Below, one piece after another: positions 38,601-48,950 of a DNA stretch of 64,000 bases. Each line of letters opens with the position of its first letter. The stretch's first letter is position 1. The notes under the pieces are model-generated. The model saw only the letters and a program-made list of their open reading frames with translations, had not been told where the DNA came from and did no database searches. A program made the position numbers and the translations under genes. This DNA is from Branchiostoma belcheri (taxonomy: Eukaryota > Chordata > Leptocardii > Amphioxiformes > Branchiostomatidae): contig NW_017804076.1 of the NCBI RefSeq assembly GCF_001625305.1, positions 2,529,223 to 2,593,222 of the forward strand, read 5' to 3'.

Positions 38601-40030
38601 ATAGATTCTATTTCTTACAGTTTGTCATATTCATGCATGGGTTAGGCTATTGGAGAACCCTTAATGAGCTGCAGCGACAAAAAAAAGCTACAGCTGTATT
38701 CAATAATGTATTGACTATTGTATGTCTGACTCTGATTCCACCTTGCTGTGCTAGTTTGTAAGGTGAAACCTGGTTGGCTGGTGCAGTTCCGTACTGGAAC
38801 ATCTGTATTTGTTCCTGTTTCATACGGTCAATGTCTGAGTCTGGGGTTGTGTTTTCTACACAGTCATGGTCTGTTACCTGTTCTCAATCTCAGACATCAA
38901 CTTTTATCCCATGTCAGTGGTCGAAATACTTTTTTTCAGTGCTCTGCAATATTGCAGAAGGGTCAAAATTTTGTTCTGCAATTTGGAAATACCTTCTGCA
39001 AAAATATACTAAAACATACTAATAAAAGACACAAAAAACAGTTACTCAAGTAGCTGTATATAATTTTGGTGCTACCTAAAACGGTCAGACTACCTTTCTC
39101 ATCATTGACACTAAGAGACTGAAGGAGAACTGCAGGTTTATAAGCAAAAACTATTGATTGATATGCAAATTTGTGAAGACAACTTTTTTGGAAGTCAAAA
39201 AGGAAACAAAAGATAGACAAGTCAAGACAAGGATGATGCAAATTAGTGAAGAAGCTCCTGTTGTTTCAAAACAGGAGCTCAAGTGTTGTCTGTCCTTGAT
39301 GGGACCTGAGAGTGCTAGTTTGCTAAATTGAAAGAATTGAAAACTATTGAATCTGGAGTCTATTTTTCCTTCTGCAAAATTGCAGATTGTATAAATTTTT
39401 CTTCTGCAATCTTGAAAATCTATCTGCAGATTGCAGACTGCAGACAGGTATTTCGAACACTGCATGTACATTGCTGTCTAAAAGCAAGAGACAGATCTAG
39501 AATGGTCATTATCAAAGCATTATTGCAAATATCTCATGATTGTGACATCTATAGTGAGCATTTTCATATACAAGTAACCAAAGGAAGTGGGAAATTGACA
39601 AGCAAGTCAGCAAAAATGTACAGACTTACAAATAAGGTACAGCATCTGCTACTAATTACATTTTAAAACTGTTTGAATACCTGTCAAATTACGTTGGTAC
39701 ATGATGTTTATCATGTATGTCTATACTATAGCCTTGAGATGTGTTGACTGTTATCTATGCTGGGCCACTGCTATTACGAAAGTTTCAATGAAGATACTAG
39801 CTATGTACAAGTGCCCCAGTCTCATTTATGACCGCTTGCTGTACCACCATATCCCCATGAGGAGACAGGAGCTTTCTTTAGCCATAAACTGACCAAGGGT
39901 CAGCTGAGGCGAAACCGGAACCTTACCCAAAGCCAAAAGGCCACCTCTATTTTCATATCATATAACAGCAGAAAGAGAGCGTTTAGAAACATACTGAATA
40001 TACATGGATGATAAGAAAAGTGTTATTTAC
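35640..40030 (-). other. Probable first intron of the DNAJB gene
   Basis: An acceptor (gtatttcag) on the minus strand at 35,640 lies ~30 bp before the DNAJB ATG, and a consensus donor (CTACAG|gtaaat) sits at 40,030. No coding gene is supported between them. Content: repeats including a ~20-bp direct repeat near 37,250-37,292 and low-complexity 'tctgcaa' clusters at 38,940-39,005 and 39,360-39,450. Confidence 0.5.
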
Positions 40031-40085
40031 CTGTAGTTACCACTGCCAGGCCTTCTCCCCCGTTTTTCTGGGTTAAACAGAACCA
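40031..40085 (-). other. Putative noncoding first exon of the DNAJB gene
   Basis: Minus-strand sequence ending GTGGTAACTACAG|gtaaat gives a consensus donor. The region upstream on that strand holds a TATA-like CATAAAGA (about 40,095-40,102) and a heat-shock element. The exact transcription start is unknown, so the right boundary is approximate. Confidence 0.5.
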
Positions 40086-40450
40086 AAATACCGATCTTTA
40101 TGACACCTTGGAGTGCACTCTGACGACATATGAAAATTCCAGAAATTTCCCGGCACTCCCTCAAGGGTTAAAGGTTAGGTCGAAGGTAAACTTTTCTTTT
40201 TAAACATCATAAAGGAACTACGTTCATAAACTTTAGTGTTGTCATAGAAACTAGAATGATTAATATGTAAAATAATAGAAAGAATCATTGTAAGGTCTTT
40301 TCAGTCTATTTTATAAATTTTCATATTTGATTTTCCCATCATGCAGCTGTGCAAATGGCGCGGGTTGGATGAAATTTTCAGAGTTTTCCAACTTTTTCTA
40401 CGTATTTTGCCAATTTCCGCACCGCCTGGGAGAAACTGGGAGTTATCGTG
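40086..40450. promoter_or_regulatory. Putative divergent DNAJB / CLP1 promoter
   Basis: This stretch of about 365 bp separates the putative DNAJB 5' exon (-) from the CLP1 start codon (+). It contains the heat-shock element at 40,131-40,148, and a GC-rich AAATGGCGCGGGTT near 40,355 that resembles an E2F-type site with one mismatch. The right-hand part must include the CLP1 5'UTR. Confidence 0.5.
40131..40148. promoter_or_regulatory. Heat-shock element, four perfect inverted pentamers
   Basis: GAAAATTCCAGAAATTTC reads GAA-aa-TTC-ca-GAA-at-TTC, i.e. four alternating nGAAn units with no mismatch. This is the consensus for trimeric heat-shock factor. It lies just upstream of the putative first exon of the DNAJB co-chaperone gene, a class that is commonly heat-inducible. 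Confidence 0.8.
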
Positions 40451-43400
40451 ATGTCTGAAAATAAAGAAGAGAAGAAGGAAGATGTAAGGAATGTTTCTTG
40501 TGTTCTAGATGATCAATAGCAGTGATAGACTAGCATTATGATCAGACCCGTTCGGACCGGCACATGTGTCATGATGTGAACAACAACAAATCTTTGTCAT
40601 ACGATCACTAAAATATTCGCCATGTATCTCCATTCCTATTCTGTATGGCAAAGAGAGATTACCTTCACATATTATTAAAAATGATCCTTAACCAAGTGCT
40701 TACAATTCATGTACACATAGATCTATAGACTATAACGTTATATCATCATATTTCTATCAGTGAGAAACAAACTTCTGTACTTCCAGCCCAAGGACCAGGA
40801 GTTCAAGCTAGAGAAGGACACAGAGCTGAGATTCGAGGTGGAGACGGGAGGAACCATTACTTTAGAGGTGAATCATGCTAGAATACTACATATAATGATA
40901 AGAAAATTGCTGAAAATAAAGGAAAACAAAGTGTCCAAGCATTAACTGAACACTCACTGTCCTCTGCAGGCAAATGGTCTAATATAATTATATAACTTTG
41001 TATGTCTGAGCTTCAGAGGGATAACTTGTTGTGGATACGAATGTTGTCATCTTCAGATATGTACTGTTTTCTGTGTGGTAGTGAAGTAAGTTTCAAGTAA
41101 CTACATGAAAGATGGTGGATGCCGTCTGAAACTCTGAAAGCTTCTACGCTATGTCAAGTATGACATTTGTAAGTCATTATCAGTGTATCAGTTTAAACCC
41201 TTCCTGTTACTTTACCTTATGTTATATGGTACCTTGTTTGATGTCCACAGCTAGCTGAAGGCCTGGCAGAAGTGTTTGGAACAGAACTGGTCAAGAACAA
41301 AAAGTTCACCTTCGGCTCTGGTGCCAAGGTCGCAGTCTTCACCTGGCATGGCTGCAAGGTCGTCATATCCTTCTGTAAACGGAGCATTGATGTAGTTAAC
41401 GTTACATGTTTAAAGTTAAGACTTTTGATCCAACACAAGAAGTCAAGAGCTTTTGACCAGTCATATTGTTTACCAGCAATATTGCTGAACTAAGAGTGCT
41501 TTTCTACATTTAAGGTCAAAACTTTTGTTCCAAAACAAGGGATTGTTCTCACCTAGAGTTTTTGACCAGTCAGTCTGGCTTTCTTCAATAGACTGACCCA
41601 GTCATACTTTTCACATGGCTTCTCTGAAGTGTGACGTCAACACTGGGGCAAATCTCTTGTGTTGGAACGGAAGTTTAAACTTTAGTTTAAACATGTTAAA
41701 GTTTAAACATATAACTACCAAAACAATGAACTGTCATGACAGTGCTTTTCTATGTTGTGCAATTCTGTTTGGGTTCTGTGAAAATTTACCAAATACATGT
41801 ACATACACATGCAAATTTATGCTTGGATTAGTTCTTTACAGTAGATACCAACATTGAACCTTGCAACAGGAAAAACTTCTGATACTAATAAACTACTGAT
41901 ACTGAGTGACTGACTAACTGACTGTACATCGTTACCTTTGTCTAAAGTAAAATGTATGTGAAATCAATCTAGCACTTAAGTTCCCTTCCTTGACTTTTCT
42001 CACCTTCATGGTAAGACAGAGTTTGCGTATGTGTCCAAAGACACTCCGATGATCATGTATGTCAACACCCACGCTGCACTGGAGCAGATGAGACAACAGG
42101 CTCAGGACCAGGGAAAACGGGGACCAAGGGTAAGCATCTTAAGCTTGGACAACAACCATAGTCCTTTTAATATTTATGTACTTATTAGTTCTTAGTAGTA
42201 TTGATATATCAATTCAGTTGAAGAAACAAAATTTATTCACCACTGATTATGAAAACTAGAAAAAAAAACATATTCCAAGGGCTGTCAATTATGCAAACAT
42301 AATAAAACATGTTTAGAGAACCTTCCCAGTTAGAGCAAGCATTTAAGTTGCTACATCACACCATAGCAGACTTGATATTCCTCTAGCTCCTTGTGCATGT
42401 ATTGCAGTGGCTTGCAAGAAACTTGGTAGAAAATCTACCAAGATAATGCCCAACTTTTGGATGTCTTTTAGTTTATATCTGCCCTAGTATTTCCAAAATT
42501 TTAGCTTACACACGGTTCTGACTTGATCAATCTACATGTATGGATTGTAGCTCTTCGTGTATCTCATAGTCACAAGTCACTTTTAATCAGATGTAAAGTT
42601 AATATGTTGGTTTGTATTTTTTACTGAAGGTGATGATTGTGGGACCAACAGATGTAGGGAAGTCGACCCTCTGTCGTCTACTCCTCAACTACGCAGTCAG
42701 ACTGGGACGCAGACCTACCTTCATAGACCTGGACGTCGGGCAAGGGTCCATCGCTATTCCTGGGACTATAGGTGTGGGAAGGATTTGTGGAAAGACTATC
42801 AATCAAATATGATAATAGTATTAGTTCTGAAGGAGCTTTAACTGGGCACATATCAATAATATTATTCTTCCGTGACTGGGGTCTATGGTAGTGCGTGGTA
42901 AAAAAAGTGGTGAAAGGGTTTGGGTTTGAGGTCACATTCCTCATAATCCACTATGAAATGACATTAACTACCAACATGTCCAAAAAGTGTAGGAAGTGTT
43001 ATTTCGGTCCCAAGGCTTACATGTACTTCCGGCCCTGTCACTGGAGGTTGGGAGTTCGAGTCCCAGCTGTTGTTGCTCGCCTAACATGCACCCTACTGTA
43101 AAAAGTCACAGTCCTTATAATTAGGCCGGGACGCTAAGCTGTGGTTCACTGTAAATACTTACATAGCATCTGTCTTTTCTGTCACAACCAATGGGAGATT
43201 AGTATTCAGAGAGATAAAACTGGATCAAGATCACTTTCTTTTTCCTTTTTACAGTATGTATACATTTTGTTTATCAAAATAACCGTGATACTTTTTCCAG
43301 GTGGCATACTTGTGGAAAGACCAGCTGATGTAGAGGAGGGTTTTTCCCTGCAGGCTCCTCTGATCTACCACTTCGGCCATGCCTCCCCCGGTGCCAACAT

Positions 43401-46011
43401 GGAACTGTACGAACGAATCATCGCCAAGTGTGCAGATGTGTTTAACCAGAGATGTGAACTCAACAGACAAGGTAGTTTCTTCTGAATAGTTACCTGTTCA
43501 CAATGTAAAATTGCATATCCTTAAAAGTTTATTGTTTAAAGTTAAAACTTTTGATCCAACACAAGACATTGTTCTCACCAAGAGCTTTCGACTCACTCTG
43601 GTCTTCTTCAATATACTGACCCAGTGAGTTTGGTCTCATGGCTTCTCTAAAATGTGACGTCAACACTGGGTCAAAGGTATCTGGTAAACAATATGACTGG
43701 TCAAAAGCTCTTGGTGAGAACAATCTCTTGTGTTGGATCAAAAGTCTTAACTTTAAACATGTAACTACATATACCAACACAGGTAAACTTTCATGACATT
43801 AAAAATTCATTGTAGACACGAAACCCAGGCTTTTACGCAATGAGCATTGATTTTTATAAATTCGAACATGCCATTTTTTTCTCTTACAAATGTATGGGTT
43901 GAAAACTAGGCAATTACAAATAGTAAAGATATGTAAAAGGCCTCTCCAGTTTAATTCCTTAGTTTTCCTTTGATAGACTATTATACAAAAGGAACTTATT
44001 GTGACATTTTTTGGTTTTGTACTCCACAGCTTCAGTAAGCGGCTGTATTATCAACACCTGTGGTTGGGTGAAGGGAGAAGGCTACAGGTCCATCCTACAT
44101 GCTGCCCGGGAGTTTGAAGTGGACGTCATCATTGTACTGGATCAAGAGAGGCTCTACAATGACCTGAAGAGAGATCTACCAGGCTTTGTTAAAGTTGTAC
44201 TGCAGCCAAAGTCTGGAGGGGTGAGTCATATATGTGGCTGAACAGTTATACCATCATTGCTGCACCACATGCAGACTGGATTAATCAAGTGAAAATTAAA
44301 AACACCCAAGAGAAAAATTTTGGGGGTTGTGTAGTATAATGAGTGTTCAGCTCAGAACTAGGAGGTTTCGGGTTTGATTGCTGCCATGTCACAAATGTCA
44401 TGTCCTTGGGAAAGGCACTTAACACAACTTTCCTCACATTATTCAGATGGAAATGAGTACCTTCGGTTAGGGACATCCCTTGTGATAGGACAATGGAGCT
44501 CCCGTGTTTGGGGAAAGCCACACCCCATGCATATTAAAGAACCCACCATACCGGTATTTATCAAAAAGAGTAGGGATCCTGTGAGTGGTTCAGGGTTGTA
44601 TTGAGGTCACCTGAGTTAGTGCCGAATGGCAGCCGCTCCAGATTCTTGCAATGAATCCAACCTACAGCTTTTTAGTCACACGTTTATGATCCTTCCATCT
44701 GTCCAGGTTGTTGAGAGACCTCAGCCAGTCAGAAGAAGTGCTCGTGAGGACCGTGTTCGGGAGTACTTCTACGGCGTGAGACAGCCTCTCTACCCACACT
44801 CGTTTGACGTCAAGTTTGCTGATGTCAGCTTATACCAGGTTGGAGGTGGGACAATAACTATTTTGTATTTTCTCCATTGTTCTACAATTTTTGTGTTGGA
44901 ACAAACATTTTAAATACATGTAGTTACTTACTCTTCACTTTATCTATCTGTTGTATGTAACTACCAACACATAAAAAGGTATACATAAAAAGGTACATGT
45001 ATATGTTTATGTATACCTTTTTATGTGTTGGTAGTTACATACAACAGATAGATAAAGTGAAGAGTAAGTAACTACATGTATTTAAAATGTTTGTTTCAAC
45101 ACAAAAAATTGTTCTTGCATAGAGCTTCCGACCAGTCACTTTGGTCTTCTTCAAAAGGCTGACCCAGTGAGACTTGTCACATGGCTTCTCTGAAACACTG
45201 GGTCAAAGGTACATGTACATGTATCTGGTAAACAAAGTCGGCGCCCGTCGTGGTTATCTCACTGGGTCAGTCTATTGAAAGACCAGAGTAACTGGTTGAA
45301 AGCTCTAGGTTGGGAACAATTCTTTGTGTTGGAACAAATTGCACATCTAAGAAAGAACAATTAATGTAGGTGATGATAACGGTTTACAAACATACCAACT
45401 TTATACGTGAAATTACTTTCCTGACCAAAGGTAATATCGTTGGTGTATTTGTGTAGCCCCAGCCCTGCCCGACTCCTGCCTGCCCCTGGACACACAGCAG
45501 GAGAACCCCTACACCAAACTGGTGCACATCCAGCCTGGAGCTCAGATTGTCCACCATGTACTCAGTCTCAGTATGGCTGACTCACTGGAGGATAACCTCA
45601 TAGACACCAACATCGCTGGATTCATTTGTGTGTAAGTCAAGTAATATTTACTCACACAATAAGACCATGTTGATTTGATTATATGGATGACATCTATAAG
45701 TTTTTGAAATAATTATGAAATGAACATGGCCTATGTTGGATGGAAAGTACTGTTGCAGTACCGGTGAAAGAAAAAAAAAGCACTGCTTATTAAATTTTGG
45801 TTGATTTTATTCCTGAATGCATAGACACATACCGAGAGGTCAGAGGTTAATGTGCTGTACCTTATGACTAATGAAGTGTTGTTTTTTGTTCGCCCACAGT
45901 ACAAATGTAGACATGGAGAGACAAGTGATGACTGTGCTGTCTCCTGCCCCCAGACCGCTCCCCAAGCGGTACTTGCTCCTTACAGACATCCGCTTCATGG
46001 ACTTCAGATAA
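40451..46011 (+). CDS. CLP1: CLP1, polyribonucleotide 5'-hydroxyl kinase / pre-mRNA cleavage complex subunit
   Basis: Ten coding exons: 40451-40483, 40787-40867, 41251-41364, 42004-42129, 42630-42771, 43301-43471, 44030-44220, 44707-44845, 45457-45631, 45900-46011. They give 427 aa, against about 425 in vertebrate CLP1. The N-terminal beta domain covers roughly residues 1-110. The P-loop GPTDVGKST is at 123-131, followed by the kinase core with [31 protein letters not shown] and [14 protein letters not shown]. The C-terminal domain ends [23 protein letters not shown]1 phosphorylates RNA 5'-hydroxyls and works in the tRNA-splicing endonuclease complex and cleavage factor II in the nucleus. Intron 3 is AT-AC; the others are GT-AG. 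Several introns carry foldback elements. The gene appears intact. Confidence 0.97.
41365..42003 (+). other. U12-type AT-AC intron in CLP1
   Basis: The intron starts ATATCCTTCT, the exact U12-class 5' splice site, and ends TTCCTTGACTTTTCTCAC. In that end, TTCCTTGAC (41,986-41,994) is the U12 branch-site consensus and the final AC is 10 nt after the branch A. Using these sites gives [16 protein letters not shown], which aligns without gap to the conserved CLP1 sequence. The nearby GT/AG alternatives delete conserved residues. Confidence 0.92.
41388..41735. mobile_element. Foldback-MITE fragments in CLP1 intron 3
   Basis: Two partial copies: 41,394-41,475 ('gttacatgtttaaagttaagacttttgatccaacacaag…cttttgaccagtca') and about 41,515-41,735, which has both arms around 'gactgacccagtca…gacgtcaacactggg'. 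They are related to the elements at 43.53 and 45.1 kb. Confidence 0.65.
42990..43140 (+). mobile_element. tRNA-derived SINE fragment in CLP1 intron 5
   Basis: Contains a B-box-like GGGAGTTCGAGTCCC at about 43,050-43,064, a feature of tRNA promoters, but no cloverleaf can be formed. Followed by 'ggccgggacgctaagctgtggttca'. Confidence 0.4.
43527..43770. mobile_element. Foldback MITE in CLP1 intron 6
   Basis: The left arm ('gtttaaagttaaaacttttgatccaacacaaga.attgttctcaccaagagctt') and right arm ('aagctcttggtgagaacaatctcttgtgttggatcaaaagtcttaactttaaac') are reverse complements of ~60 bp around a centre containing 'ctgacccagtga…gacgtcaacactgggtca'. It is the best-preserved member of the family in this gene. 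Confidence 0.8.
44318..44640 (+). mobile_element. tRNA-derived SINE in CLP1 intron 7
   Basis: A-box-like TAGTATAATGAGTG and B-box-like GGGTTTGATTGC lie about 30 bp apart. They are followed by a conserved body ('gtccttgggaaaggcacttaacacaactttcctca') and a tail region shared with 51.8-52.2 kb (reverse) and 62.8-63.0 kb (reverse). Boundaries are approximate. Confidence 0.65.
44891..45107. repeat. Near-perfect hairpin with 89-bp identical arms
   Basis: 44,901-44,989 is the exact reverse complement of 45,006-45,094, with a 16-bp spacer. Similarity continues with few mismatches about 10-12 bp outwards. It lies in CLP1 intron 8 and abuts a related foldback element to its right. The arms contain TGTAACTACCAACAC motifs also found at the ends of the neighbouring foldback MITEs. 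Confidence 0.9.
45090..45345. mobile_element. Foldback MITE in CLP1 intron 8
   Basis: The ends 'caacacaaa.aattgttctt.c' and 'g.gaacaattctttgtgttgg' are inverted, and the interior has 'ggctgacccagtgaga…' opposite 'tctcactgggtcagtc'. Same family as the 43.53 kb element. Confidence 0.75.
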
Positions 46012-46095
46012 ACACTTCCTAAGACTTAAGATACTCACTTGTCCTTAAGGATGATTTTTAAGTTTGCAGGTTAACCAATCAACATTCGGAATCAA

Positions 46096-46342
46096 AATAA
46101 AGATCATGTTTTTCCCACCTTAGATTTTTCTTTCTACAAGAACTGTCTGTGACTGTATATAAATGTATGAATGCATGAGGATAGTGATTTGTATTAGAAA
46201 TGAAAAAAAAAAGTATTTTGTATTTTCATATGTCTTAGTAAGGTTGTTCCCAGTGTTTTGTTCATCTATATTCATCTATGATTCATGTGATATCTTGTTA
46301 AATTGTAACTGAGACTCCTGTTTTAAACACTAATTCAATAAA
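46096..46342 (+). terminator. CLP1 poly(A) signals
   Basis: AATAAA at 46,096-46,101 and again at 46,337-46,342, 85 and 326 bp after the CLP1 stop. Either could direct cleavage. Confidence 0.55.
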
Positions 46343-46439
46343 ATAAAAACTGTTTTGTACTTTTCCATTGTGAAATATATTATATTACACAAAATAACAA
46401 AAAAGTTACTCTGCTTTTCTATTTCAATTAACACTAGAT

Positions 46440-48225
46440 TACCATTTTCCATCCCTTGCAGTTTGCACAACACAGTCAAGTGACTTTCTCCTTCCAACCC
46501 ATATCAGAGGCTTTTGTTTTGTCCGAACTTTCTTCCATGAAAGGAAACAAAGCCACTGGTCTTGATGGGCTTAACTGCAGACTCCTCAAGATTGCTGCCC
46601 CTGTTATAGCACCTTCCTTGACCAGCATTTTGAATGCTTCCTTGTCCACCTCTGAGTTCCCTGCAGACTGGAAGAAAGCGCGAGTTGTCCCTATCTTCAA
46701 AGCTGGAGATAGAACAGACACTGGTAATTACAGACCAGTTAGCATTCTTCCAGTAATATCTAAAATACTTGAACGTGCAGTTCATCAGCAAGTCTATCAG
46801 TTCCTGACTGAGAATGACCTTCTCTCTGCACGACAGTCTGGGTTTCGCAAAAAACATTCAACCCAAACAGCTCTTCATTTAGTCACAGAGGAATGGTATG
46901 AAGCAGTAGATCAAGGTAAAATCACTGGTGCAGTCTTTGTCGATCTGTCAAAGGCTTTTGACACCATTGACCATAACATCCTTCTGCAAAAACTCAGTGC
47001 CTTTGGAATCTTCGGCTCTACAGCTAAATGGTTCCGATCGTACCTCTGTGAGCGATCTCACTGCACAGTTGTTAATGGACAAACATCCAATTTCTGTAAT
47101 GTTGATTGTGGAGTGCCGCAAGGCTCCATTTTGGGACCGCTTTTGTTTGTAATGTATGTAAATGATATGCCAAAATGCATACAACACTGCAAAATTGCTT
47201 TATATGCTGATGACACTGTGGTATACTTCAGCCATCCTGACTTGGAAACCATACAAAGGGCTCTTCAGTCTGATATGGACCGTCTTCATCACTGGTTTGT
47301 GGCTAACTGTCTTTCTGTCAACGCCAAGAAGTGCAAAGCCATGCTTATTGGCACACGGCATCGGCTTAGGGGAAAAGACCAGTTACAAGTATTAATGAAT
47401 GGAAACCCCCTTGAAGTAGTCCCGGCTTTTAAATACCTTGGTGTAATTGTTGACAGCGAACTGAAATGGGATTTTCATGTTATTCATGTTCTGTCTAAAC
47501 TAAAGCGCGCGCTTGTAATAATGCGTCAAGTCCAACCTTTTGTCACACAATCTGCACTTGTCACCTTGTATAACACCATATTTTTACCACACTTAACTTA
47601 TGCCTGTACTGTCTGGGATGGTGCCATTTCGGTACAATATGATAAGATGCAAAGAATGCAGAACCGCGTAGGAAAATTGATCTTGAAAGCCCCGTACAGA
47701 ACACCATCACGGGAAGTCCTCTCTCGTCTGGGATGGAAGTCCGTGAGAAGTCTACATCGTCAACATAAAGCCATGATAGTGTATAGGGCCTTGGACAATT
47801 CTTTACCACCATATATGCAAGGGGTGTTCATCCGGTATAGAGACGCAGCCTCCAGATCCACCAGACAGAGCACATTGGACAACCTCATCATACCGAGGCC
47901 TCAACTGGAAGTGTACAGGCGGTCACTGAGGTACTCGGGGGCGACTGTGTGGAACTCCTTGCCACCACATGTACGAGCAGCCCAGTCATTGGGAACATTT
48001 AGAAGTATGATAAGGAACTTGGACTGATAATGGACTGATGATTTATTATTTATTTTTGTATTATATTTTGATTTGCACTTTGTTTTGATTTTGTATTATA
48101 TTTTGGTTTGATTTGTAATCCGTGACCCCGCCCTCACCCTCGACCTTGTTGAAAAGCGGTCATTTGTAACCGAACAAGCTTTCGAGTTTAAATAAAGGCT
48201 TACTACATAAGAAACACAACAACAA
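46440..48225 (+). mobile_element. 5'-truncated LINE with intact reverse transcriptase ORF
   Basis: An uninterrupted 523-codon frame (46,456-48,027) encodes the RT of a non-LTR retrotransposon: KATGLDGL and YRPVSILPV.SK in the fingers, FVDLSKAFD at 161-169 (motif A), GVPQGS at 219-224 (motif B), and the catalytic YADD at 250-253 (motif C). Thumb and C-terminal segments end near VWNSLPPHV. The apurinic endonuclease domain that precedes RT in such elements is missing, so the copy is 5'-truncated and the listed Met need not be a true start. The motif style suits the Jockey/CR1 group; the exact clade is not resolved. About 200 bp of 3'UTR follow, including AATAAA near 48,192. It sits between CLP1 and the carbonyl-reductase cluster. 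Confidence 0.9.
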
Positions 48226-48950
48226 AGGCAAACACACAACTAGTGATGTTTTTGATATTGTTGTAGTAAATTCTATTCAATTTGTGTTCCTCTTTAGCTT
48301 TTGAATTGCATAGTTTTACTTGTAGATTTAACAGAGCATTTACCCTGGCCCCGGCCCGGTGGATAATTAATGTTATAAATGTTGATGCTGAAATTGAATA
48401 AGAAATGTTGGCACAGAAACTGGAAAGAGCCGACCTACATTTTTCTGTTGTCTAAATCATAGTGATACAGATGTTGCTTAAAGTTTAATATACTGTCCTG
48501 ATTCTCCCGAAACGTTTTAGCCTCCCTCCCAACATCTGCTTGAAGATTATGGTTGCCCTTCTTAATGAATCACGCGTAAATCTGGGCGACTACATTCCCA
48601 CACAGGGGGTATTACTCTAGAGTAACTATATAAATTGAACAGCATTGAGGCATCCTTAAGAATGCTGTATAGGTGTTTTGGTATGTTGAAAATCGATTAC
48701 GTACTATTGGCAAAACTATTTCTCATTATGCATCCGAAATATTAAGTAAATGGAACAGCGTGTTTCCCCCCGGTCCATAGTGGTACATTCTGAAACCCAA
48801 AATTGCTTTTGTTACACAATTTCGATGATAGTGGACGGACGGTTCTTCCGCGTTGTTCATAGAGGCCGCAAAACCAAGCAAGGTTTCCTTTTTGTACCAG
48901 AATAGACCGCAAGAATTATTTGCTATCTCTCAGAGAAGTCAGACGCAAAG
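48226..48950 (+). promoter_or_regulatory. Upstream region of carbonyl reductase copy A, duplicated before copy B
   Basis: From about 48,520 ('cccaacatctgcttg…') to the first exon, this sequence is paralogous to about 54,710-55,081 upstream of copy B. Shared pieces include 'gaatcacrcgtaaa.ttggg.gactacattc' and 'ggtccatagtggtacattc'. So the promoter was duplicated with the gene. No known regulatory motif is claimed. Confidence 0.6.

Noticed and set aside
41365..42017. GT-AG alternatives for CLP1 intron 3 (AAG|gtcgtc or TCT|gtaaac with ...gtaag or ...gacag)
   Set aside because: They break the frame or delete the conserved VVLHGK segment. The AT-AC borders with U12 branch site fit exactly.
43040..43085. 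Possible tRNA gene (B-box-like GTTCGAGTCCC)
   Set aside because: No acceptor-stem pairing or anticodon arm; consistent with a tRNA-derived SINE fragment.
46504..46857. Minus-strand ORF of 117 codons inside the LINE
   Set aside because: Antisense shadow of the reverse transcriptase frame; the same holds for the other short frames at 46.5-47.8 kb.
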